Made by a program: the position numbers and the translations under genes. A stretch of DNA of 64,000 nucleotides from Alisma plantago-aquatica. Taxonomy: Eukaryota; Streptophyta; Magnoliopsida; Alismatales; Alismataceae. The stretch lies in contig OY856411.1 in assembly GCA_963693085.1 (NCBI GenBank), forward strand, positions 1,349,658,050-1,349,722,049, written 5' to 3'. The notes under the pieces are model-generated. The model was not told where the DNA came from and searched no databases. It saw only the letters and a list, made by a program, of their open reading frames with translations. Of the stretch, positions 21,947 through 34,300 are shown piece by piece (the stretch's first letter is position 1; every line of letters starts with the position of its first letter).

Positions 21947-22267
21947 TTATCGCATCAATCTCTCAGCTACCATTGCTGATTCGAGACATGTTGGAAGAAT
22001 CTTTCTATCCCCCTGAAAGACCCATGTCTCATCACTGTATGTGAACATATTTTGCATGGAACCACAATCCAAGACAACCTTATACTTTTCTAGGGTATCC
22101 ATCCCAAGAATTACATCAAACCCGTGCATCTCAAGTGGTATAAGATCTACTTGAATGTTGTGTATAGAAAAAGAAATAACACAAGGAGAACATACCTCTC
22201 GCAACACTACTGATATGACTAATGGAGTTTCTAAGAATAGATTATCTGCTGTACGACTGACAATCAT
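21947..22267 (-). pseudogene. Ty3/gypsy aspartic protease region (decayed)
   Basis: About 106 residues in the same frame as RT. The strongest signal is DLIPLEMHGFDVILGMDTL, the second half of the gypsy protease-like fold (usual form FDVILGMDWL), followed by HC-type linker sequence. The catalytic D[ST]G motif expected earlier is not clear in the readable part, because the frame is broken upstream near 22270. The protein would cleave the polyprotein. Confidence 0.8.
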
Positions 22268-22369
22268 ATTTTAGTCATGAATCACTTCTTGAGTGATAAA
22301 GGAACATGTGACACCCTAATCAATCAAAATAGATATGAAGTAGGATGAAGACATATTAGAATGAAACAA

Positions 22370-22640
22370 TTTCATCTAACCTGTCATGACTCGTGGATAA
22401 CTCAACATTCAGACCCTTCTCAAAATGTCAAATCCTCTCCTCCTCTGTAGTATCCGTGTGTGGAAAAAACTATAGAAGCTCCATGAACTTAGATTCATAC
22501 TCACTAATCTTCATCCATCCTTGTTTAATCCACTCAAACTGCAACATTTTCTCATCCAGATAAGTCCTGAGAAGTATAGACTGACAAACTCACGTCAAAA
22601 CTCCTCCCATCTGACCTCAACACCTGGTCTTTTCCCTTCC
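22370..22640 (-). pseudogene. Ty3/gypsy gag fragment (decayed)
   Basis: Minus-strand translation from about 22612 gives WEEF-stop-REFVSLYFSGL, and in a neighbouring frame a SEYESKF-like stretch, then TDTTEEERI and FEKGLNVEL. These fit the Retrotrans_gag pattern (WxxFxxxFxxxYF ... EYxxxFxxL ... FxxGL). At least two stops and one frameshift are present. The N-terminal part of gag is missing to the right, where the sequence becomes unrecognisable. Confidence 0.72.
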
Positions 22641-23026
22641 TCTATTAGCCTCAATGAAGGTAGGATGAAGTGAACATGAGACATGGAAAGCCTATATCTT
22701 TAGGATACTTTTATGCATGGTGTGCGGTTGATGGACAACATCTCATGAGGGGGATGAAGTCCACGTGGAGTATTGGAGTCACATATAAACTCTCTTTCTC
22801 TTCATGGTGGGTTGATGAAGTTGGATGACCACCTCTAGGCCTTCACTGTCTTTAAGAATGTCCTTCAAATGCTAAGTGTGATCAATCAACAAAGGCGGTC
22901 AATGGGGACTCTCCTCTCACGAATGGATTATGGTGAGAGCAACATCACTTCATCAAACTTGAAAATAATCACAATGAAAGGGAGACCGATACCTCCTATT
23001 TATAGGACCCAATGGGATGGTTGACT
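22641..23026. other. Unassigned segment between two elements
   Basis: No coding frame or repeat recognised. It does not read as the missing gag N-terminus, so the gypsy element was truncated here before or when the next element arrived. Confidence 0.4.
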
Positions 23027-23943
23027 GGTAACATCCCAAAATCTAGGATATTATCCTATTCCCATGATTAGGATATTAGAATGTTTGATTCTCTAGATTT
23101 GACCAAACAAGGATAAAATTATACCTTAACGAATAATGTTAATACATATAACATATTTTGTAATCAACATCACATATTTACATAATAACTTTAAGGTGTG
23201 CTAACATGTGAGTAAGTTCATGATATATGTCATATACACTTCCTTTGCTAACTAATATTTACATAGTAGCTAAGATACATTTAATAAGAGGAATAATGTG
23301 CTTAACACATGAATATGAATAACATTTTGTGTTGCTATGTGCATAAATATGAATAATATACCATTATCTAAAAATATATTGAATTAATGGAGTAAATATG
23401 TTGAACAAGTAAAATATGGAAATTGGTGCATAATAATATTAGGAAATCCTTTTGGAAACAAATTGTAGATAAAATAACTCAATTAATTGAAAGTTGATAG
23501 TAAAGATATAATTGTTTGATAAATATAATGGCAATGAGACAAAAATACTAATTATATTAAAACTCCTAAAAGGAAATTCCAAAACCCAAATATAATGGTA
23601 ACAATGTGTTCCTTGGGTCCTAAATAGCTTGGGTGCCAAGTTTCATCTTATTTGAACAATAATCACTATCCCAATTTCATTTAGAAAACAAAATATGAGA
23701 AAAGGAAAAAATATTACAAGAATTATTAAATGTCTTCAGAAGAATAAACTAAGTTTATATTTAGATTCTACATAATATAAGTAACGTAGTTGTGAAATCT
23801 CATATTAATTGGATCTTATTTTGGGCCTCAAATAAAGGAGGAGAGAAAAGATAAGAAATAAGTGTATAATGTGTAAAGTATTAAATCAATGTGTTTGTTT
23901 CCCTAAAGTTCACATTTTCTACTTTCAACCATGGTAAACCAAA

Positions 23944-24295
23944 TTATTTCCTTAAGTGGCATCAATGGCAGCCGTGGATTTCTAATCCAATGGTTGCAAA
24001 CTTGTCTTCAACATTGTCCTATTTTAGGCAAGTTAGACATTTTCTGGTAACAGTATTGAGCATCTCTCCCTTAAGATTTCCCCCTCCTCCTTCCATATTT
24101 TCTCTCTGATTTCTTTGCCTTATTTCCTTAAGTGGCATCAATGGCAGCCGTGGATTTCTAATCCAATGGTTGCAAACTTGTCTTCAACATTGTCCTATTT
24201 TAGGCAAGTTAGACATTTTCTGGTAACAGTATTGAGCATCTCTCCCTTAAGATTTCCCCCTCCTCCTTCCATATTTTCTCTCTGATTTCTTTGCC
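23944..24295. repeat. Perfect tandem duplication, 2 x 176 bp
   Basis: 23944-24119 and 24120-24295 appear identical base for base (both run from TTATTTCCTTAAG to TTTCTTTGCC). The right LTR has a single copy at about 28513-28689, so the duplication arose after insertion and, given no differences, recently. Confidence 0.95.
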
Positions 24296-24851
24296 TCCAC
24301 GTTCCCCTTGCCTTTTCACATCATATGACCCTTTAAAACCTAGGGTTTATTGACCTATATGCCCCGTCGGTATCCCACCTGCCTCCCCTATGCTCACCCC
24401 ATATCACCCTTTCTTTTCCATTCTCCTCACATCCTGGCACCACTAGAAGTTTGCAAAACCATCTACATAGTTCCCTTGTACCCCAAGATTGCAATCCCCA
24501 TCACCCCTTTGATCTTAGTAACCCCAAACGTGCATTCCCCAACTCCATCTTCTGGGCAGGTACACATGGACTACAGTCGTGATGTTGACACCTTCACAAG
24601 TTTTAAAGAATGGGTATACATATTCACCATGATCTTGCAGAGCTCTATGCTTCTTCATGTCATGTATTACAAGGTATATGTGTTTCCCCCCTTTTTTGAT
24701 CATACAAGTGCTTCCATCAATCTGCATGAAATCTCACATTTTGATCGAGTTTTGGTCATGTTTTCCCCCATATGAATCCACCTCGAGGTCTGGAGTCACC
24801 CTCTCTTATTGGTTTCTACTAGATTCCTTTTTTCTTAGGTTCCCCACATGC

Positions 24852-25497
24852 TAGGGATGGCAAGGGTGTTGGATAAGATCCGTATCCATGGATAACCACA
24901 TCATATTTTACACCATACAACCGTACCAAATGGTTATGGTGCAGTTATGGTTTTAAATTTTGAAAACCTCCATGATGTGGTGCGGTTATGATTTCAGGAA
25001 AATAAGCATGGATACAAACCGAACCAAATTTATTTATTTTAAATATATATAAATATAAGTACAATATTGTTCCAATCATGTTATTTATTGGTGTTCTCAC
25101 ACAAATGACTAGACATCCATTTTTTAACGACATTTAATGTATAGAGAAGTAGGCACTTTTTTTGTAATTAGAGTGTAAGATCACATGAACAAAAATCTAG
25201 TACTTTTTTGTTATGTAATATGAGCATGGCATCATTAATCTATATTTCTATGCTTTTTACTTATTGTGTACATTTTTTCAATAAATTTTATGTGTAATTC
25301 TAGTAAGAATAATAAACATTTTGTTCCCAACGTGGTGTGGTATGGCATGGTGCAATGCGGTTAACTATGGTTTTTTAATGGTGTGGATAGGGTTTCTCAT
25401 ATCAAACACCGCAGTGGATATGATGTTCACCTTTTAATTGTGCTGGGGTTATGTGTCTGGCATAAATCAGACCATATCCACACCACTGCCATCCCTA
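24852..25497. mobile_element. Non-autonomous hAT-type DNA transposon
   Basis: 646 bp bounded by inverted ends TAGGGATGGCAAGGG and (reverse) TAGGGATGGCAGTGG, flanked on both sides by the 8-bp direct repeat CCACATGC (24844-24851, 25498-25505). An 8-bp duplication with TAGGG-type ends is the hAT signature. No transposase frame is present; the interior has subterminal GTGGTGCGGTTATG-like repeats in both orientations. The right LTR lacks it, confirming insertion into the left LTR. Confidence 0.93.
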
Positions 25498-26677
25498 CCA
25501 CATGCTGCTCTTGGATGGCCATGGCTAGAGCTGTGGTTGCAGTTCTGGACCACCTGCAAAACTATTCCCTGGATGGTTAAGGTTGGAACCATAACGAGCC
25601 GTAGTTGAAGATGCATTCTTGCATTAATTAGTCAGAGAGTTGGGTTTTGGTTTGGCTATTGTGGTCCTCTTCTAGATCTCAACTTCCTTGTTCGTGCGTG
25701 ACTGATTGAGACAAAGAAGATGACAACATGTTATTTCAATTCCTACCCCCAATCTCCTATTTTGTTTTATTTTACTGTTAGGGGCAAAATGGTCCTTTTG
25801 CCTTAGTTTGGGAGATTGACCTGCTTTTGATCTTCTGTCAGGCCTTTGCCACTTTGTCACATGGACATTGGTCCAGCTTAGCAAGTCCCACCTCCGAAAC
25901 ATGATAAGATACTACACGTGGATTATACAAATTTTGTGATTGACCCGTAGTTCTTAAATTAATAACTAGTTATTTATAAGTCATATAAATTAAAATATGA
26001 CATGAACTTATAAAAATATAATATAGAAGATAGCATGGTGTTCATAACCTAAATCATCAATAATAAATGGCAATTTTTATGGTTTATGTAATTAATGTAA
26101 AGCTAACCCTAATCTCATACATAACGTTAATAAGTTGCTTGTGGACTAAGATGGAATTAGGTTTTTGACCTTGGACATATGTAGACTTCACGAGAGGCAT
26201 GTTGCATCCCCTATGAGTTATATCAAGCAACTGATTTGATTTTTCTCTCTCTAAATGTATGCTGCTTTCCATATTATTCTTATTGAGCAATCACTAACTT
26301 TTTATCTCTCTTTTTTTCCTACGGACAAATTAGTCTACACAATTTCTAACTCTTTTGAGAATTTATTTCATGTGAAAGATTTTATGTTGATTCTAATCTA
26401 GTGATCATATTACTTTGTTGGATATCTCTCTACTTAGATCTTGATGATATTCTACTTTCTCGTAAACCCCTTAGTAGGAGAACATTATGTAACTTTGATA
26501 AATGGGATATAGTCATGAAATACTATTTTGATGATATACTTTGGTATTTTGTATATTACCATTTGAGAAATGAAAAATTTCACCTATTCTAGCATGCTTG
26601 CTAGTGTGTTTGTAATAGATGGATTTATTCCTCAAACCAAGTAGGTAGTGGGTCCCCTCTCGGGTCCACTCCTTACA

Positions 26678-27587
26678 AGATGGTATCAGAGCCATTGGTA
26701 GTTGGAATCTGACTGTTTCAATTTTGTTACTCTTATTAGAACCCTTGCCTTACATAGTCATCCTGTAAGTGAGATGTATACCCTAGAATTAACCTATGTT
26801 ATTTATGAAGTGATGTAAGGTTGATTTAGAATTATGTGAGGTACACATAAGAATCATGATTAGTAAACCATAATGTGATGAGACTTTAGTTTCTCATACC
26901 CTATGATGTAGGTTAAGTTTTCACATATACCCTTGAATATAATGAGGTTGACTTGAGGATATAGAAATGTCATGAGGATGTCAAAGTAGTAGGATAAGGA
27001 TATCTTGAATTGAAAATTAACACTTGTTTCTTGCTTTGATTTTGGGCCCTATCTTCAGTTTTATGTCGCAATGTTTTTCTGTCAAAATACTTTTATGTAT
27101 ATTACTATATGTATGAAAAAAAGTTCCCCTAGATTTTATTGTGGTTTTATTGAACTAAGTCACAATAAATAGATGAATGAAGTCTTGTTAGTGAAACCCT
27201 AGCATTAGTTGGAATAGATACCCTAAACCCTATTTTTGGTGTTTGGAGTGATGACTAGGATGGTGCGTTGTGTGATAAAGGTTTAGAGACCTACCTTTTT
27301 TGCACCTTATGACTTAGTAGATGCTTATGTGAACCTTTAGGCTTGTTAGGACCTAAATCTCAACCCTAGTTGGATGTGTCATGTTGATTGGGTGCATGAT
27401 TATTGAACCACATAAACCCCTAAAATATTCACAACTAAAATATACATACATAACTTGGGTACCTTGATGTTGTTTAGCTTGGCTTATTAGGTTAAACCTT
27501 TTAAGGACTGGAGGGAAGTTGGTTGCTAATATAAGGATGACTGAATTTCAAGAAAAAACCTGAAATCCTCTTTAAGGGGTGGAGTAC
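26678..27587 (+). other. Short interior of the 23-31 kb element
   Basis: Begins AGA and TGGTATCAGAGCC (primer site at 26681-26692) and ends with the polypurine tract before 27588. AT-rich in between, with no zinc knuckle, RT or integrase motif. About 0.9 kb is too short for a gypsy polyprotein. Confidence 0.75.
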
Positions 27588-30500
27588 TATAACATCCCAA
27601 AATCTAGGATCTTATCATATTCCCATGATTAGGAGATTAGAATGTTTGGTTCTTTATGTTTGACCAAACAAGGATATAATTATACCCTTAACAAATAATG
27701 TTAATACATATAACATATTATGTAGTCAACATCACATATTCACATGATAACTTAAAGGTGTGCTAACATGTGAGTAAGTTCATGCAATATGTAACATATG
27801 CTTCCTGTGCTAATTAATATTTACATAATGGCTAAGATACATTTAATAAGAGGAATAATGTGCTTAACACATGAATTACAATAAAAATTTGTATTTCCAT
27901 ATCCATAAATATGAATAATGTACCATTATCCAAAAAATTCTTGAATTAATGGATTAAATATGTTAAATAAGTAAAATATAAAAATTAGTGCATAATAGTA
28001 TTAGAAAATCCTTTTGGAAACATATTGAAGACAAAAGAAGCAAATTAAGTGAAAGTTGATAGTAAATATGTAATATTTTGATAAATATAATGGTAATGAG
28101 ATAAAAATCCTTATTATATTAGAACTCCTAAAAGGAAATTCCAAAACCCAAATATAATGGTTAAAACACGTTCCTTGAGTCATAAATATCTTGGATGCCA
28201 AGTTTCATATTATTTGAATAATAATGGCTATCCCAATTTCATTTAGAAAAGAAAATGTGAGAAAAGGCTAAAAATATTACAAGAATTATTAAATGTCTTT
28301 TAAAAAAGAAACAAAATTTATATTTAGCTCTACATGATCTAATTAACTTAGGTTGTGAAATTTCATATAAATTGGATCTTATTTGGGTGCTCAAATAAAG
28401 GAGGAGAGAAAAGATAAGAAATAAATGTTTAATGTGCAAAGTATAAAATGATGTTTTTATTTTCCTAAAGTTCACTTTTTCTCCTGTCACCCTATGGTTT
28501 CTAAAATTGGATTATTGCCTTATGCAACATTAATGGTAGATGTGGATTTTCGAGCCTATGCTTGCAAACTTGTCTTCAACCTTGGCCTATTTTAGGCAAG
28601 TCAAGCATTTTTTGGTAACAATAATGAGAATCTTTCCCCAAAGATTCCCCCTCTTCTGTCCATGTTTTCTATCTAATGTCTTCACCTCTACGTTCCCCTT
28701 GCTTTTCTGCATCAAATGACCCTTTAGAAACTAGGGTTTAGTGGTCTCTATGCCCCATATATATCCCGCATGCCTTCCCCTCTATTCTTCCCCTTTTGCC
28801 CTTCCTTTTTCGTTCTCCTCACATCATGGAATGATAAAAATATCTACAAAACATCCACATAGTTCCCTTTTACCCCCAAATAGTGACCCCCATCACCCAT
28901 TTGATCTTAGTAGTCCCGAACATGCACTCACTAACTCCATCTTCTGGGCGGGTACACATGGACTTCAATGGTGATGTTGAGACCTTCACAGGTCCTGGAG
29001 AATGGTGGTACAAATTCTCCCTGGTGTTGTGGATCTTAGTGCTTCTTCATGTATTCTAATTTGAGATATATATGTTTCCCCCCTTTCAGGTCATACAACT
29101 TCTTCTATCAATCTGTATGGAATCTGGCACCATAACGAGCCATAGTTGAAGATGCATTATGGCACCAATTAGTCAGAGAGTTGTGTTTTGGTTTAGCTAT
29201 CATGGTCCTCTTATGGATATCAACTTCCTTATTTGTGTGTGATTGGTTGAATCAAAAGATGGCAACATGTCTTTCAGGTCCTAGACCTCAGTATCCTATT
29301 TTGTTTTGTTTTACCGCCAGGGGCAAAATGGTCCTTTTGCCTTAGTTTGGGAGAGTCGACAACTTTTATTCTTCTAGCATGCCTTTTCCTCTTTGGCACA
29401 TAGCCATTGGGCCACCTCAGTGGGTTCCACCTTGGTGCTCCATTGTGGTGTGTTTCGACCATGATGGTGTGGGTGACTTTAGCGGTCGATACCCTACCTT
29501 GTTTGTATCACCATATGTTGCATGCATGTGTTTAGTGGTTTCATGTATATTTTCTTGGGGGAAAAGTATCCTTTTGGTTCTCTCTTTTGTTGAAACCTCA
29601 TAACCTTTCACCTCCCTTATACCCACATGTATATAAGCTCAGTCTTTTACATGCAAGCAACTCTTTTAGCTCTCTTTCCTTCTCCTTTCTTGCTTGGCCG
29701 ACCTTGGAGCTTGGTGAGCTTGAGGGTGTTGATCTTGTTGCTTTGGTGGTCGATCACCTTTTCATGTGGTGTTCTTGATCTTGATCATCCTTCTTGTGGT
29801 GATCTTCTTCATTGGTAAGTGGTTTTGAACCCTTGATATTATTTTTCCCTTGCACCCTATCTTTTTCTTTCTTCCTTCTCATCCATGAGACTGTGGTTCT
29901 ACCATGGTGGTCACCTTGAGAGAAACTTCTCATTACAAATGGTTGGAGACTATGTTTTGACATGGTGGTACCCAAGTGATAGGAATCTTTCTTATCTTTC
30001 CCTTTTCTTCTTCTTTGGTTTGGCCTAGGGTTGTTACCCTCTTTCTTGAACTATCCTTTGACCATGGTGTTCTTCTATTTGGAGGTGATTTATTGGCCAA
30101 AGTGTTGACCTTGGTTGGAGCTTCATCTTCTTCCTTGGAGCTCGTGATCTTAGAGCTTGGTTCTCTACCTAAGGTGGGTTATATAACTCTCTACCTTCTT
30201 CTATTATTTGCACTAAAACCTTGCTTGCATGCTAATGATTTTACATCTAGAACTTGGTAGTATTATGCTAGATGAAGTTCTTATAGCTGAAGGTTTCAGT
30301 TTTGGTGATAATCCTATGAGATTTGCTTCTTTTCCTAAACCCTAATCTTGTGAACCCAAAATGTATGTAATGGAGGAGTTGTTGACCTTGCATGCAACTT
30401 GATTATTGGTTTCATCATCATGCTATATTTTCAGCCATCATGTTTTCCTTAAGGTTTGAATTGGCTTCATAAGTATTGAGGTTCGGGTTCTCTCTCTCTC

Positions 30501-31311
30501 AAGGTGGTTTCTCTTGTGATCTTCGTGATGATTGTTTCTAGGGTTACATGTTCCATATCCCTTTAGTTTTGGACAATGGTGATGACTTGTTTTCATGGTG
30601 CTTAATGATAAGTCAGAAAAATAAAGTAAAATATGTTATGGACTCACAAAAATATAATCTATAAGATAACATGGTTTTCACAACCTAAATCATTAATAAT
30701 AAAAAGGAAATTTTCAGGGTTTATGTAATTAATGTAAACCTAGCCCTAGTGTCATACATGCTTTTAATAGGTTGCTTGCGAATTGAGATGGAATTAGGGT
30801 TTTGACCTTGGACATATGTAAACTTCATGAGATGTATATCACATCCCATGTGAGTTTTATTGAGCAATTGATTTGACTTTTCTCTCCCTATAATATATGT
30901 TGCATTCCATATTATTCTTACTGAGCAATCACCAACTTTTTATCTCTCTCTTAGTCCTATGTGAAAATTAGCCTACACAATTTCTAACTCCTTTAAGAAT
31001 TTATTTCATGTGAAAGATTCTATTCTGATCTTGTGATCATCTTACTTTGCTAGATATCCCTATACTTATATCCCGATGATGTTGTTCTTTCATGTAAACT
31101 CCTTAGAGGGAGAATATTATGTAACTTTGATAAATTGAATATAGTCATGAAATACTATTCTGCTTCTATACTTTGGTATTCTGTATATCATCATTTGAGA
31201 AATAAAAAATTTGCACCTATTAAATCGTGCTTGTTAGTGTGTCTGGAATAGATGGACTTATTCCTCAAACCAAGTAGAGAGTGGATCCCCTCTCAGGTCC
31301 CACTCCTTACA
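27588..31311 (+). repeat. Right (3') LTR of the 23-31 kb element
   Basis: Contains the fuller form of the LTR, including 29440-30600, which is absent from the left LTR. A TATATAAG box lies at 29630-29637, followed by a CT-rich leader, so this is the likely promoter part. The short open frames in 29274-30260 have no recognisable domains. Confidence 0.83.
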
Positions 31312-34300
31312 GAGTGCATGTAAGTACTCTCTGTAGAGGTAATTTACTTGATCCAAAAGGGAAGGAGCATGTTCCACAAGGCATGTGTTGTACTTCCTTG
31401 GTGGCTGTAATGTTGGTTAGCAAAAACCTTTTTGTTTTATGAGACATGTCCTCATATAGTAGTCTTCATTGACAAGGAAACACCATCATTCTAACCTCTT
31501 TTTAGCTGGTGATTCATTGGTCAATGAAGAAGGAACCTTGTCGGTCTTCATGGATATACCTTTCAATTTAATTGAAAGTGAGACACTGGCTCTATTGACA
31601 AATGGCCTCTATTCGATCCAAGAGGATTGCATCTGTTTTCACTATCCTCGTCAAGAAATGTCCTTATTGGGATGCATCCTTGTCGGTTGACAAGTCGACG
31701 AACTAATGGGTTTGCTTCATTGTTGTATGGTGACACTCGATCAAGCTTCAGACAATGAGGGCTTAGACTGATGGAGGCATGATCCCAAGTTGGATCGATG
31801 CTATGCCTCATATCTTGACTATTTCCTAAAAATGAAAGGGACAAAAGTTTAGGAGAGGAATTAAAAATTAAGGTGTAAAACACAAGAATATTCATGATAA
31901 AGCATAAAGTGAGTGAGGAAAGGAGGGTGAAATAGGCACGTAACATACACATAATTTGATGTTACCAATTTTATCAATCAAACATGAGAATGAATAATAG
32001 TCTCATTTGAGGTCTAGTCCTGATATAGACAATAAAGAAACATAAGATGCCAAGTATACCTATATTGAAATGCAAGGGTTATATGGCTTAGAAAAAAATG
32101 GAAAGAATGCCATGATGTATAGAGTAAAAGAAACAATATCATTTTAGCTCAATTTTGTATTTTTCATAATCATATAATTTTGAAGAATATATTTAGTAAT
32201 AGTCCAACTACGGAATGTTTTGTTAAATAAAAGGCAAATATGCCCTAAATTTTATAGAACCTTCCCAAAGGTCTGAATTTGTAAATACTAAACAAGAATA
32301 CTGACTATTGATTTTACCACGATATGGCATGGATTATATTGACCTAATTTACTAGTGACATGTATGATAAATCCTTGATTGGAATTAGTCTCCAAAATAC
32401 GTAGTGGAACCAAAAGTAATTTGAGATCTAGGTGATACCATGGTATAAAATAACAATTGGAGATCATGATAATAATATAATTAGATAGTTTTGATAGGTA
32501 CCCAACATAAATTGAGAGCCTAATGGTCATTTTATTAGAAAATAGGAAGAGGGGCACTACTTCTTATTCAATTACCAGAAACAAAAAAAACCTTATTACC
32601 CTACCCATCAAGTTTCTTCATATAGTTATCAAGTTGTTGATCCAAGGAAGCCCTCTTGAGTACCTAAGACAGGCCCTATAGTTTCAACCTACTATTTACA
32701 ATCTATATCACAAAGTGACAACCTTTTCGGAAACCCATGCCTCACTTAAGTAGTATTAAGGTCTTTGGTTTACTTAAGACATGTAGAAAGAGTAACAAGT
32801 CATTATAGTGAATTTTACTTGGAAGGTGAAATTCAAGTGACTCTAGGAAAAAAATTATATACGTATACTTTACCACATTAGTATAAGTAGATTTCATATT
32901 CTGAAACTACAATAAGATATTTGCATTCCAAAATCAAATGGGAATATAATATAATCAAAAGTTTATTTTTTTATGAAAAGTAATTTACAATACTTCATAT
33001 GTGCTACTATAAGAAGTATGAGTATTATAAAAATCACAAAAAGATAAATACTATCAACATCATAAAGTACTAGAATACAATAAAAAAAGTAATAGAACAT
33101 ATATCTAATCATTTTACTAATCATTATTTGGTTTCTATAATCTATCATGGAGTGTATTGTATCACTTATTCATTATTAAATGTGTATATTTAATTTCATA
33201 TAAGTATTTGGTTCCCTTGCAAGCTATTCTTGAAACAATAATGTGTATTATTATTTAAGAATTGGGTTTTTCCACAAAGTGAAGATGCTCTACTCACTAA
33301 GATAGCAGTTCAACCTTAGTACTGATCAATTAAAGTTAACATAATCCTGACCACGAACATGGCATCATACATGTAATCATCACTTCAAGAATATAGTTTT
33401 GTTAGTTAATTTTCTTGGATACCCATATACTAGAGTCCTATATAGTTGAATGTTGTCGAGGTATTGCAAGTGTGTTATATAATATCATAAAAGTTGAAAT
33501 TTTTTATTTAGTGTTGTAAGGGATAATATGATGATGCAAAATCATTTCCCAAAAGACCATAATTGTGTATAATGGAAGCGTTATTTAAAATCTAATTTTT
33601 TATTCAACATATTCCATTAAAATGATATATTATATTTTGAAAATAATGCTAATTTAAAAAAAACCACTTACATAAGATCATTTTATTTTAAGAAAATTAT
33701 ATGCTTAAATCTTGATCCCTTGTTGGGGTTCCTAGACCACAGTCTAATAACTTGTTCAAATGAGAGGATTAACTATTTTCTAATACTTGATTTGATTTTT
33801 TTATCATCCTATAGTGATAATCAAAGCTAAATCTAATTTATTATCCATGTCCCTCTTGTATATACCCTCATTGAAAATAAATCACTGTCATAACTTAGAT
33901 TCATCTTTTCCTTCCCTAAAGAGTTGTTTGCTGCAATAATGATCAAATTCCATGTAAATATCTCATTTTTATTTCTATATTTTCTTTGGACGCTCATTAT
34001 TTCCCTTGTTTCCATATGCATCAAGTATTTCTACCATGGAAAGCATAGATGCCTATGAAACTACATTTGAGTGAAGATATTTTTGGTATCTTGTATAATG
34101 GATTTCACAAGAGACTTAACAACAACGATTGCATTAGATATTTCTAGGGAGTTAGTGATGATACCGACCTAATCTAGATATAGGTAAAGTATTCTTGTAC
34201 ATAATCCTTTACTAAAAGTTGTCATAGATTGTGGAATATTTTGAGAAAATTAGGATTACAAGAAAATAAGAAAGAACACGATCCAAACTTGTTGTAAGTA

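Larger units (their letters stand above)
23027..26677 (+). repeat. Left (5') LTR of the 23-31 kb element
   Basis: Homologous to 27588-31311 over its length. Compared with the right LTR it has a 176-bp tandem duplication, a hAT insertion, extra sequence at about 24730-25590, and lacks about 1.1 kb (corresponding to 29440-30600) that holds the TATA-like box. Confidence 0.85.
23027..31311 (+). mobile_element. Old LTR element with about 3.7-kb LTRs and a 0.9-kb interior
   Basis: Two direct repeats (about 23027-26677 and 27588-31311) share starts (TAACATCCCAAAATCTAGGAT) and ends (CCACTCCTTACA or close). The first is followed by a primer site (26681) and the second preceded by a purine-rich tract (TTTAAGGGGTGGAGTA at 27571), as in gypsy elements. 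The interior has no recognisable gag or pol, so it is an internally deleted or non-autonomous form. LTRs have many substitutions and large indels, so it is old. Candidate target duplications GACTG and GAGTG differ at one base and are only weak support. Confidence 0.82.

Noticed and set aside
23023..23027. GACTG / GAGTG as the target duplication of the 23-31 kb element
   Set aside because: One mismatch in five and uncertain LTR start; kept only as weak support.
31563..31952. 129-codon minus-strand frame in the AT-rich gap
   Set aside because: No recognisable domain, no neighbouring exon signals I can trust, composition like its surroundings.
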